A program made the position numbers and the translations under genes. From a virus, in IMG/VR virus record IMGVR_UViG_3300047558_000148, positions 1-38,796 of that record: a DNA stretch of 38,796 nt, one strand, 5' to 3'. The notes under the pieces are model-generated. The model saw only the letters and a list, made by a program, of their open reading frames with translations, was not told where the DNA came from and did not search any database. Shown here in pieces: positions 1 to 6,374 of the stretch (its first letter is position 1; the number at the start of each line of letters is the position of its first letter).

Positions 1-138
1 TTAGCAGAATACTACCTAGCTCAGTATTATGCCGCTATCTCTGATGAGAATATGGAACCTAGGAAGCAGTCTATGATTGCCGACTATTGGCTAAATCTGT
101 TTACCGAAGAGAATCGGAGAATCAATGGACACGAGTAA
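1..138 (+). CDS. Unknown protein, 3' end only
   Basis: An open frame enters from the left edge and stops with TAA at 136-138, giving the last 45 residues of a protein. The visible part is acidic and aromatic-rich (it contains A-E-Y-Y-L-A-Q-Y-Y and D-Y-W-L-N-L-F) and is probably helical. The next gene starts inside its end, at 125, overlapping by 14 bases in another frame. This tight coupling suggests one operon with the nuclease and primase genes. I do not recognise the family, and the missing N-terminus prevents a functional call. That it is coding rests on the open frame, the overlap and plausible composition. Confidence 0.55.
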   Translation, partial: LAEYYLAQYYAAISDENMEPRKQSMIADYWLNLFTEENRRINGHE

Positions 139-718
139 AGATACAGAATACGAACCAAAAAAGTTTGTTAGCGTGTATCATCTTTACTTTATGGTAGGTG
201 ACAGAAAGATCACCTATTATATTGGTCGAACTGGTGATGTTAAACGCCGTGAGCGTGAGCATCGCCTAGCCGTAAAAGATACCCAAGAGCAAACAGACAA
301 ATATCGCTGGTCTAGACAACTAGAGCAATCTGGCATCGAATGGAAGATGGAAGTGCTCAGTGATATGGTAGAAGATAATCTCGAAAGCGAATATGAGTGG
401 GTTCTTCGTGCCGCTCGTAATAATCGTCACGATAACATTAAATTCTACAATGAACTACCACTAACTAACCTGCGGCGTGGTGATTTCTTAGAAGAAATGC
501 TGGCTGAACCCACAGTTAATACTGCTGAGCAGATTCGTGATTGGATTGCTATTCGTGAGCTACGTAAGCAAGTAGAATATGAAGCCCGGCAGTTTGTGGC
601 GCCCGTTAATGACGCGTTTGGTCGCGTTATGAATAAACTGGGTGGCACATCTACTGTGAAGGGTGGTGCTAGAAACTGGGTGATTCCTAAAGTGGAGAAG
701 CGAGGTAAGAAGCGATGA
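125..718 (+). CDS. GIY-YIG-type endonuclease
   Basis: The 197-aa protein carries the signature of the GIY-YIG nuclease fold. There is Y-H-L-Y at about residues 18-21, Y-Y-I-G-R at 31-35, basic residues in K-R-R-E-R-E-H at 40-46, and acidic residues in E-S-E-Y-E (87-91) where the metal-binding glutamate is expected. Proteins of this family cut DNA; in phages they act as homing enzymes, repair nucleases or host-DNA degradation enzymes. The C-terminal 100 residues are basic at the end (K-R-G-K-K-R) and show no NUMOD or zinc-finger DNA-binding module. It overlaps the upstream gene by 14 bases and the primase gene by 4 (ATGA at 715-718), so it is likely translated together with the primase. A role in replication or recombination rather than homing is possible. 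Confidence 0.75.
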   Translation: MDTSKDTEYEPKKFVSVYHLYFMVGDRKITYYIGRTGDVKRREREHRLAVKDTQEQTDKYRWSRQLEQSGIEWKMEVLSDMVEDNLESEYEWVLRAARNNRHDNIKFYNELPLTNLRRGDFLEEMLAEPTVNTAEQIRDWIAIRELRKQVEYEARQFVAPVNDAFGRVMNKLGGTSTVKGGARNWVIPKVEKRGKKR

Positions 719-1707
719 AATACACCTTATCAATTTATGAAAGCGTAGGTAGAGCGTATGTAGCTACCACCCAAGAGTGTACACTTGAAGAACTGGGCAC
801 TACTCTAACCACTTTCACACGAGCAGATAGCAAAGAAGATAATATCTTATTCAACTTAGCTAGATTTAAAACAGTCGAACAAGGAGCCTTACCAGCCAGA
901 AAGTATGATTTCATAAATGGTGAGCGCCAAGAGACTTTCACAGAGATACCAAATACAGTTCGTCGTTGTCGTGATAACTTAGTTAGCATTGACGGCTTAG
1001 TGCTAGACGTTGACGCTCAACACTCGATTGAAGATATCGTCAGATTACTAGACGGTATATACATTATCATCTATACAACATTCAGACACACTTGGGAGCA
1101 CAATAAGTTCCGAGTTGTAATTCCATTCAGTAGACCATTACTAGCTCAAGATATCGCTAGTAGAGAATCTAGTATTATCAACACCTTTCCCGGCGTTGAT
1201 CACGCTTCTTTCTCTGTATCTCAATCGTTCTACTTTCACAGCGGTCCAGACGAGTCCGTAGCGTTTAGTTGCGTTATGGAAGGTGAGTTAGTAGACCCAT
1301 ACCAGTTTGAAGAAGAACAGATTGTAGAGTATGTGCCACAGCCATATGTAGATAAGCCAATAGACGACGAATACAAACGTCGAGTGTTAGATGCCTTACT
1401 AACGTGTAGTGGTGTTCACTACGATAGTCAACACGGTAGTAGAAATGGCGGTGTCTTAACTTTGATAAGTATTTGTCGCTCTATCGGACTGACATATGAA
1501 GAATATGATTCGCTGTGTCAAGTGATATGCGCACCTGATTCGCAGTTAGTACACAAAACAATCAGACGCAACGCATGGACAGGATGGAAGGGCGATAGAA
1601 TAACTTGGCAAAAGCGCAATGAGTTTATTCGGGCTAATGGTGGTAGAATTCAGGATACACAATCTACTGGTAAATTGACTGGAAAATGGATAAAAAAGTT
1701 AAAATAA
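715..1707 (+). CDS. Archaeo-eukaryotic-type DNA primase (AEP-like)
   Basis: This 330-aa protein has the motif order of phage primases of the archaeo-eukaryotic superfamily. L-V-L-D-V-D at residues 95-100 supplies the two metal-binding aspartates. T-F-R-H-T at 122-126 is the nucleotide-contacting histidine motif, followed by F-R-V-V-I-P-F-S-R-P-L (132-142). The third acidic position is D162, followed by S-F-Y-F-H-S. Such proteins lay down primers for DNA synthesis and often work with a superfamily 3 helicase; a candidate lies one gene downstream at 2324. The C-terminal half (residues 210-330) is basic and may be the helical PriCT-like part. The start overlaps the nuclease stop (ATGA). The stop is followed almost at once by a sigma70 promoter at 1711, so the next genes can also be read independently. 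Confidence 0.75.
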   Translation: MKYTLSIYESVGRAYVATTQECTLEELGTTLTTFTRADSKEDNILFNLARFKTVEQGALPARKYDFINGERQETFTEIPNTVRRCRDNLVSIDGLVLDVDAQHSIEDIVRLLDGIYIIIYTTFRHTWEHNKFRVVIPFSRPLLAQDIASRESSIINTFPGVDHASFSVSQSFYFHSGPDESVAFSCVMEGELVDPYQFEEEQIVEYVPQPYVDKPIDDEYKRRVLDALLTCSGVHYDSQHGSRNGGVLTLISICRSIGLTYEEYDSLCQVICAPDSQLVHKTIRRNAWTGWKGDRITWQKRNEFIRANGGRIQDTQSTGKLTGKWIKKLK

Positions 1708-1710
1708 CTA

Positions 1711-1738
1711 TTGACAAACTCAGTTTTTGTGCTATAAT
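1711..1738 (+). promoter_or_regulatory. Sigma70-type promoter before structured RNA and helicase block
   Basis: TTGACA at 1711-1716 and TATAAT at 1733-1738 are both exact consensus hexamers, 16 bases apart, starting 4 bases after the primase stop. This is the best host-type promoter on the + strand. Transcription would start near 1745 and read the structured RNA before reaching the gene at 1964. The -10 box overlaps an AATAAATA octamer (1736-1743), so a second factor could also use this site. Confidence 0.85.
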
Positions 1739-1743
1739 AAATA
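1736..1743 (+). promoter_or_regulatory. NATAAATA octamer (AATAAATA)
   Basis: This is an exact match to NATAAATA, the late-promoter consensus of T4-like cyanophages. It overlaps the -10 box of the sigma70 promoter. It may be chance overlap of two AT-rich motifs, but it is one of nine such octamers in intergenic DNA here. Confidence 0.35.
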
Positions 1744-1748
1744 CTAAT

Positions 1749-1937
1749 GATGAGCAAGTCATCGTGTGTCTCGTAGGCGCAAAAACTGATTTACAAGTCG
1801 GGTAAATCTGTAACTTCAAAACCGCACTCAAGCCCCTTCAATGGGGCTTTGAGCTGAAAAGGTATGATTTGAAGTCATATCTTATCCGTCCCGAAAAGGG
1901 AGCGCCTACGTAAATTGAAAGTGAGCAATAGTGCTCA
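1749..1937 (+). ncRNA. Structured RNA / leader, family not recognised
   Basis: About 190 nt between a consensus promoter and the gene at 1964 can fold into a closed multi-branched structure. Helices seen are 1749-1753/1759-1763 (5 bp), closing stem 1772-1780/1902-1910 (9 bp, perfect), 1788-1794/1802-1808 (7 bp), 1827-1836/1843-1853 (10 bp with one bulge), 1861-1869/1873-1881 (9 bp with two wobbles), 1889-1892/1898-1901 (4 bp, GAAAA loop) and 1922-1927/1932-1937 (6 bp). Bases 1813-1820 are also perfectly complementary to 1868-1875. That pairing would extend the 1827-1853 hairpin and destroy the 1861-1881 hairpin, so two exclusive folds exist. No T-run follows any hairpin. It could be a cis-acting leader or riboswitch, or a separate small RNA. 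I found no tRNA, tmRNA or hammerhead signature. Confidence 0.65.
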
Positions 1938-1963
1938 GGAGCAACTTAATTTAAGGACACATT

Positions 1964-2323
1964 ATGAGAAAAAATCACGGCAACGCCGCAACTAACATCA
2001 TCAACAATAACTATCGAACCGCAAGAAAAGGTGAAAAAGTTACAACACCACGCACATCTGGGTTTACATCTAGCTCTAGTAAAGATATCAAATCCTTTGA
2101 TACGATCAAAGCCTTTGATATTCTAATATCAGCACTCAGTAGTAACGATGAAAAAAATAAAGAACTCATTGAGAAATATCTTGCTATTCGTGGGTTACAT
2201 GGTGCTAATATAGCCGCTAATATGTTCCCACAGGCACATTACATCATTATCGAAGACCCTCTACTCAAACAAATCTGGGAAGATTTACTAATCACTATCG
2301 ATTCATTACAGGCGGCACGATAA
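1964..2323 (+). CDS. Unknown protein, 119 aa, co-transcribed with helicase
   Basis: The start has a good ribosome site (AAGGA at 1953-1957) and the stop directly abuts the helicase ATG at 2324, so the two are likely co-translated. The first 45 residues are polar, rich in N, T and S, and probably disordered. Residues 48-119 look folded, with hydrophobic helices in 'DTIKAFDILISAL' and 'YIIIEDPLLKQIWEDLLITI'. I recognise no family. Its position behind the structured RNA and in front of the helicase suggests a replication accessory factor such as a helicase loader or single-strand binding partner, but nothing in the sequence proves this. Confidence 0.7.
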   Translation: MRKNHGNAATNIINNNYRTARKGEKVTTPRTSGFTSSSSKDIKSFDTIKAFDILISALSSNDEKNKELIEKYLAIRGLHGANIAANMFPQAHYIIIEDPLLKQIWEDLLITIDSLQAAR

Positions 2324-4225
2324 ATGACCGACACCATTAAATTCCCAGAAATAACAACAAGTGCTGTTGTTCTTGAGCAGAAGAAACTCGCTAGTAAAAT
2401 TGAAAAGACTGGTGATGTTAATGTTGAACTATCAGAGGCTGAAAAGGCGGCGGCACTTGCTAAAGCAACTGCTGATGCTCTGGCAAAAGCAGTAAAAGAA
2501 GAAAACGCCGCTAAAAGAAAAGCCAAGAATCAGGCTAAAAAAGAAGAAGCCCAGATAGCCAAACAAGAAGAAACTGAAGAAGAAAAAATCATCAACGAGT
2601 GGAATGCTTTTGTCATTGCTAAGAACTTAGTTGAAACTACCGATATGAACTTTTTCAGAGATGGACAAGCAAAGTATTTCAACAAATTGATGACCACGAC
2701 AGTCAATCCAAAGTCTGGCGTTGTGGAGTATGAGACAGATATCAAATACTATCCACCACACTCTCTTAAAGACAACTGGTTAGAATTCAAGAATGAGAGA
2801 GTACTTATATGGTTTAGAAAGATTATTGATGGTGGTAAAATCACCGTCAAAAATCCAGAAACTGACGAGTTAATTACATTCGACTTTGAATCTAGACTGT
2901 ATGAGAAATTAACCAACACTGTTAGACAGGTTGATTCTAAAGTGTACAATCTGCTGGACTTGTCGGACAAACTTGTACCTAACTACAATAAAGATGAAAA
3001 ACAAGAATGTCCACCTATTCTAAAGGCACTACTCTATAGTTGTAGTGGTAATGAAATCACTTGGAATGAAGAAACTAATCAATGGGATTGTGATAAGCAA
3101 GAGAATCTTGATTGGTATGAAAAGTGGGTATACGGCACTGTTCATGCTGATATCGGCAACCCAATGGCTAGTATGCCAGTTACATTCGGTAGCGGTAAAG
3201 TAGGTCAGAACGCTCTGGCAGATATCGTGTTCCCGTCTATCATGGGAAGACAGACTTGTATGAGTACTATTTGGGATGTGATTCATGGCAACTTTGATGG
3301 TTTCAAACTTGGCAAAGTTTTTATCTTTATTGATGAAGTGCCAGAGCGAGATGATTGGAACCGTCTGAAGAATATGACTGGTAGTCCACAGGCATTCGTT
3401 CGTCAAAAGTACGGAGCTGAGTTTACTATCGATAACTGTATTCGTTATGCGTTAAGTAGCAATAGTGAGACATATCCCGGACCAGTAGAGAATGGTCGTC
3501 AGATGGAGCGTTATAGCCCTATCAAAAAGAACCCTAAGAGCACTTTCGCTGAAAATACAGTCAAAATTCTTGATAAGATTCATGGTGAAAATTATTGTAG
3601 AAACCTACTAAAAGAGTACAATGATTCATTAGATGTAGACACGATGAGCGATTTCGCAGTTGGCGACTCGTTACTACGTACAGCATTAGCAGATCAATGG
3701 CAATCCAGAGAGGCTGGGCAACAGTTGCTAAACTATCTAGATCAGACTTATGCTAGTTCTAAGGGTAGTTATAGTAACCCACCGTTGCGTGGTAGAGATT
3801 GGTCCGAAATCATTCAATCTAAGGGTAATATCAATGATAAGGTAACTCACTACTGTGTAGATCAAGATATCGATACTATTACAATTAATGAGCTATATGA
3901 GATTTACAAAGTGCTACAATCTGAGCGTAATGATAGTCCAAAGAAAATCAATGGTTTTGCGGCAACAATTAAACCATTGATGGAAGAAGTTGGGTATAAA
4001 GCGTTTGGACAGGCTTCAATCGCTGGCGGCACTAGAACTACAGTTTATAGTAAAACCAGCGATGATTTTGCTGAGTATCAGGAGAACGTTGATCGATTTA
4101 TCGTGACTGCCAATTTGAGCGATGACACATTCCATAAAGCTACTGTGCGAAGACTGCGATGGGAGAAAAAATCATCCATAAATGACGAGTTAAAGGCTAA
4201 ATTAGCTAAGTTTAAAGGGAAATAA
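2324..4225 (+). CDS. SF3-like replicative helicase (phage primase-helicase type)
   Basis: The 633-aa protein has the layout of superfamily 3 phage helicases that pair with AEP primases. Residues 30-90 form an A/K/E-rich, probably coiled-coil stretch. The middle region is unassigned. A P-loop-like segment F-G-S-G-K-V-G-Q-N-A-L lies at 288-298, Walker B V-F-I-F-I-D-E-V at 332-339, and a sensor-like Y-A-L-S-S-N at 375-380. About 180 residues of C-terminal domain follow. The family unwinds DNA at the fork as a ring, using ATP. The P-loop is odd: aligned on the usual G-x-G-K-N-x-L, glutamine sits where the catalytic lysine belongs, and a lysine lies three residues earlier. The sequence was read directly, so this is not a frame problem. 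A functional ATPase with a shifted lysine is plausible. Confidence 0.7.
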   Translation: MTDTIKFPEITTSAVVLEQKKLASKIEKTGDVNVELSEAEKAAALAKATADALAKAVKEENAAKRKAKNQAKKEEAQIAKQEETEEEKIINEWNAFVIAKNLVETTDMNFFRDGQAKYFNKLMTTTVNPKSGVVEYETDIKYYPPHSLKDNWLEFKNERVLIWFRKIIDGGKITVKNPETDELITFDFESRLYEKLTNTVRQVDSKVYNLLDLSDKLVPNYNKDEKQECPPILKALLYSCSGNEITWNEETNQWDCDKQENLDWYEKWVYGTVHADIGNPMASMPVTFGSGKVGQNALADIVFPSIMGRQTCMSTIWDVIHGNFDGFKLGKVFIFIDEVPERDDWNRLKNMTGSPQAFVRQKYGAEFTIDNCIRYALSSNSETYPGPVENGRQMERYSPIKKNPKSTFAENTVKILDKIHGENYCRNLLKEYNDSLDVDTMSDFAVGDSLLRTALADQWQSREAGQQLLNYLDQTYASSKGSYSNPPLRGRDWSEIIQSKGNINDKVTHYCVDQDIDTITINELYEIYKVLQSERNDSPKKINGFAATIKPLMEEVGYKAFGQASIAGGTRTTVYSKTSDDFAEYQENVDRFIVTANLSDDTFHKATVRRLRWEKKSSINDELKAKLAKFKGK

Positions 4226-4226
4226 T

Positions 4227-4517
4227 ATGAAAAATAACAATATGAAGAGTACACGTAATCAAGCTATATTAGATATGATAAGAGCTAGAAAAGATGGTGT
4301 AGGAGTACCAATGAAGCGCTCCAATGAGCAGACTTTCACCATTGAAAACTACGTTTATACTACTTTGGCTAGATTGACGATTGACGCTGTTAGACTTAAT
4401 AGCGAAATATCTGACATTTTTGACAAATATTCGGATGTAGATATAACGGAAGTTACCAGTAGCATCAATTCCGCTGGTATATGTGAGCGTGTTTATGTCC
4501 ACGTAGAGTATCAATAA
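4227..4517 (+). CDS. Unknown protein, 96 aa
   Basis: This short gene begins one base after the helicase stop, with a GGGA ribosome site at 4217-4220; an internal ATG at 4242 is an alternative start. The N-terminus is basic (residues 5-35), then helical, ending in a beta-like segment I-C-E-R-V-Y-V-H-V-E-Y. I do not recognise it. It is the last gene of the replication transcription unit and is followed within 4 bases by an intrinsic terminator. Its size and place fit a small replication or regulatory protein, possibly one acting at the iteron region that follows, but this is conjecture from position only. Confidence 0.65.
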   Translation: MKNNNMKSTRNQAILDMIRARKDGVGVPMKRSNEQTFTIENYVYTTLARLTIDAVRLNSEISDIFDKYSDVDITEVTSSINSAGICERVYVHVEYQ

Positions 4518-4518
4518 C

Positions 4519-4544
4519 AAAATGCCCCATAGTGGGGCATTTTT
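4519..4544 (+). terminator. Intrinsic terminator closing the replication block
   Basis: Stem AATGCCCC (4521-4528) pairs with GGGGCATT (4534-4541) around a 5-base loop and runs into a T-tract at 4540-4544. It sits directly after the stop at 4517. The upstream A-run could also give weak termination on the other strand. Confidence 0.9.
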
Positions 4545-4761
4545 ACTGAGAGACTGAGAGACTTTGAGACTTATTTTAAAAACTTATATAGAAAACAAAT
4601 TATTTTTTTTTATTTTTTTTTATTTTGAAGGTTGCCGAAAACTCAAACCCAAGTCTCTCAGTCTCTCAGTCTCTCAGTAACTCAAAAAAGTGCTCTGGAG
4701 CTATCAAAAACAGCGTTTTTTCTGAGATTTTACTGAGAGACTTTTGAGAGACTGAGAGACT
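4545..4761. other. Iteron clusters with AT tract: candidate replication origin
   Basis: The 8-mer GAGAGACT and its reverse complement AGTCTCTC occur in three clusters. In the forward direction it is at 4548-4555, with a close variant at 4556-4563 and a degenerate copy ending near 4571. In reverse it is at 4652-4659, 4660-4667 and 4668-4675, plus a degenerate unit at 4676-4683, with exact 8-base period. In the forward direction again it is at 4735-4742, 4746-4753 and 4754-4761. Between the first two clusters lies an A/T tract (4572-4627) with two runs of eight or more T. Iterons next to an easily melted AT tract, placed just after the primase and helicase genes, are the classical makeup of an origin. 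Clusters can also pair with each other as long hairpins, so a regulatory RNA is an alternative. Confidence 0.6.
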
Positions 4762-4799
4762 TTACACCTGAAAAACTTTCAGAATATTTCATCCATCGT

Positions 4800-5067
4800 T
4801 CGCCAATGATAAATACCTATGTAAAACGAAATTGCCATTTCGGTTTTATGTTTCTAAAAAATGGTCGTTGTCTGACATAAAAGTGACTTTACTTGAGGTT
4901 CTTACCTTTTAGTTTTGGTGAAACACTAAAATCACCCTGATGTTGAAAAGACGTTAGTTTCTGACATTATGTAACAATTTGTTGCGCATAGTAGATAGTC
5001 TCAAGTAATAGGTAGCTGATGTTCCTGTAGGTTGATTTTTAGTCTGCTACCATTTTCATAAGTTAGG
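4800..5067 (+). other. Non-coding, hairpin-rich stretch between origin-like region and terminator
   Basis: No credible gene is present. Self-complementary pairs seen are a near-perfect hairpin at about 4820-4851 with a TGCC loop, 4917-4921/4932-4936, long-range 4889-4897/5000-5008, and 5011-5016/5046-5051. A NATAAATA octamer lies at its left edge (4808-4815) and a strong terminator at its right edge (5068-5103). The region could be transcribed as a separate non-coding RNA of about 280 nt. No consensus sigma70 promoter was seen within it. Confidence 0.4.
4808..4815 (+). promoter_or_regulatory. NATAAATA octamer (GATAAATA)
   Basis: This octamer stands in front of the hairpin-rich non-coding stretch. 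No coding gene follows for 370 bases, so if it is active it would drive a non-coding transcript. Confidence 0.35.
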
Positions 5068-5103
5068 AAACCCTCTAGATTAAAGCCCTAGGGGGTTTTT
5101 TCT
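5068..5103 (+). terminator. Strong intrinsic terminator
   Basis: An 11-bp stem, 5068-5078 with 5088-5098, has one G-T wobble, a 9-base loop and a T-rich tail. It ends a transcript that does not belong to any coding gene, since the gene before it is already terminated at 4544. The tail GGGTTTTTTCTTT is repeated almost three times (5093-5132), probably by slippage duplication. Confidence 0.85.
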
Positions 5104-5132
5104 TTGGGTTTTTTCTTTGGGTTTTTCTTTTT
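5093..5132 (+). repeat. Three 13-nt direct repeats in the terminator tail
   Basis: GGGTTTTTTCTTT at 5093-5105 and 5106-5118 is identical. A third copy at 5119-5132 differs in T-run lengths. The strand is almost free of A and pyrimidine-rich, with a T-rich run leading into the promoter-like octamer at 5150. Confidence 0.8.
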
Positions 5133-5149
5133 ATAGATTATCTATTATG

Positions 5150-5157
5150 AATAAATA
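5150..5157 (+). promoter_or_regulatory. NATAAATA octamer before small-gene operon
   Basis: AATAAATA lies 25 bases before the start at 5182. It is preceded by ATCTATT, and the same ATCTATT/TCTATT precedes the octamers at 14741 and 15638. It is the likely promoter of the small-gene operon, which has no sigma70 box close by. Confidence 0.5.
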
Positions 5158-5181
5158 AAGATATCACAACAGGATGAACAA

Positions 5182-5526
5182 ATGAACAACCAGATGAAAC
5201 TACAATTTACTGACCAAATGTTACTCAACATGATTCTTAAGGATATCAAGAATACCAAGCCTAAATTCGTTGCTAACTTAGTTAAACGATTTGGTAGATT
5301 GAAATCACAAGAAACAACTAGAGTAACCTACGACAAAATCAATCCAGCAACTGGTGAACCTATGTACACTGACCACGTAGTGCTAACATATGAACGAGCC
5401 ACTGTAACTACTACAAAGTATGGTAGAGTGCTTAAAGTTGTTAAGAATAAGCCAGTAAAAGAGGTAGCTAAGCAAGTTAAACCACCAGTTGTTATTGTCA
5501 AAAAGAAAAGAGTATTTACAAAATGA
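5182..5526 (+). CDS. Unknown basic protein, 114 aa
   Basis: The start has AGGA upstream (5171-5174) and follows an isolated terminator, so it opens a new operon. The protein is strongly basic: residues 25-40 carry K-P-K-F-V and K-R-F-G-R-L-K, and the C-terminal 35 residues alternate lysine with valine and proline (K-Q-V-K-P-P-V-V-I-V-K-K-K-R). The charge suggests binding to nucleic acid. I recognise no family. It overlaps the following NUMOD3 gene by four bases (ATGA at 5523-5526), which makes joint translation and perhaps joint function likely. Confidence 0.65.
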   Translation: MNNQMKLQFTDQMLLNMILKDIKNTKPKFVANLVKRFGRLKSQETTRVTYDKINPATGEPMYTDHVVLTYERATVTTTKYGRVLKVVKNKPVKEVAKQVKPPVVIVKKKRVFTK

Positions 5527-5903
5527 GTATCAGAAAAGGTAGCCGTAGATGGTGGAGAATCACTGAAGAGGGCACCATTGAGCGCAGAACAGTTCGACCA
5601 GAACAGCCAGACCCTATCGCCAAACACGGTGAGCGAGTCTGGTCACGTGGTATTGGTCCAGTAGATAGTAGCGCTGATAGAAGTTATTGGCAAAGTAGCT
5701 TGCGTGGTGTGCCTAAGACTGCTGAACACCGTGAAAAGATGCGCTTAGCTAAGTTAGGCAAGCCAAAGACTGAACAACAAAAGGCAAGGATGCGAGCTAC
5801 ACACTTAGCTAGAACTGCCCAAATACATGCTATTCAACAGGAATTAAATTGTGAATGGCACGAAGCATGTAAGGTATTGAAAGTGCGTAAAAATGCCGGA
5901 TGA
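5523..5903 (+). CDS. NUMOD3-motif protein without nuclease domain
   Basis: Residues about 60-95 contain two tandem units of the NUMOD3 type: G-V-P-K-T-A-E-H-R-E-K-M then G-K-P-K-T-E-Q-Q-K-A-R-M. NUMOD3 modules bind DNA and usually sit behind a GIY-YIG or HNH nuclease in homing enzymes. Here the 60 residues in front of them (W-W-R-I-T, many Arg) show no nuclease motif, and the protein is only 126 aa. The C-terminal 30 residues, containing C-E-W-H-E-A-C, may be a small helical domain. It could be the remains of a homing endonuclease, or a DNA-binding partner of the GIY-YIG protein at 125. It is translationally coupled to both neighbours by short overlaps. Confidence 0.6.
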   Translation: MSIRKGSRRWWRITEEGTIERRTVRPEQPDPIAKHGERVWSRGIGPVDSSADRSYWQSSLRGVPKTAEHREKMRLAKLGKPKTEQQKARMRATHLARTAQIHAIQQELNCEWHEACKVLKVRKNAG

Positions 5904-6072
5904 TGAATTACCAGAACTACCAGAACTAAGTCCACGTGGCAAGGAACTATTTGATTGGCTAAAAGAAGCTAGACAACAAGGTGACGATATTACTGTTGAG
6001 CGATTACGCAAACAGATGAGTGACATCAATGAACACTATGATAGATTATATAGAAATAGAGAAGACAAATGA
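5893..6072 (+). CDS. Small acidic/amphipathic protein, 59 aa
   Basis: ATG at 5893 opens a 59-codon frame ending TGA at 6070-6072. It overlaps the gene before it by 11 bases and the next by 4 (ATGA at 6069-6072), which is the same packing as all its neighbours. The gene fills what would otherwise be a 165-base hole. The product begins M-P-D-D-E-L-P-E-L-P-E-L, then forms a helix with F-D-W-L-K-E-A-R and ends in charged residues. There is no known domain. The gene call rests on packing and composition. No clear ribosome site is visible, so it may be translated by coupling. Confidence 0.6.
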   Translation: MPDDELPELPELSPRGKELFDWLKEARQQGDDITVERLRKQMSDINEHYDRLYRNREDK

Positions 6073-6362
6073 ACCAACTAAGTAAATTATACGAGGTCCA
6101 TATATCTAAGTCATCTAAAGCTAGGCGCAGAATAGTGCCTCCTAGTGGTGGATGGAGTGCTACACCTCTAACTATTGCTGACGAGCGATTTGAAGTCGAA
6201 CATCTACCAGTAGTTGAGATTGAGATTACTCAACGAGATTTAGCAAGATTAGAAGAAGACCTAGCACTGTTAAAACAGATTCAGTCATTCTTTTGTGAGA
6301 ATCCTAGAGAGTACCACAATTTCTCAATGTGGCAAACAATGGACATACTTAGACGAGCATAA
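6069..6362 (+). CDS. Unknown protein, 97 aa
   Basis: The start is coupled to the preceding small gene by an ATGA overlap. The N-terminus is basic (K-S-S-K-A-R-R-R-I-V-P-P). A beta-type segment V-V-E-I-E-I-T leads into an amphipathic helix rich in leucine (residues 54-73) that may be a coiled coil. It is not recognised. It belongs to the operon of small genes before the terminase, a place where phages keep unassigned early or packaging-related genes. Confidence 0.6.
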   Translation: MNQLSKLYEVHISKSSKARRRIVPPSGGWSATPLTIADERFEVEHLPVVEIEITQRDLARLEEDLALLKQIQSFFCENPREYHNFSMWQTMDILRRA

Positions 6363-6374
6363 AAGGAGCAATAA

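Noticed and set aside
1827-1853. Intrinsic terminator formed by the GC-rich hairpin
   Set aside because: No T-run follows (CTGAAAAGG comes next), so it is treated as part of the structured RNA.
1772-1910. tRNA or tmRNA gene in the structured region
   Set aside because: No T-loop consensus, no seven-base anticodon arm of proper geometry and no CCA or acceptor layout. The closing stem spans 139 bases.
4907-4936. H-type pseudoknot TTTTAG...GGTGA...CTAAAA.TCACC
   Set aside because: The two 3' arms are directly adjacent with no loop to cross a 6-bp stem, so both stems cannot form together easily. They are more likely alternative hairpins.
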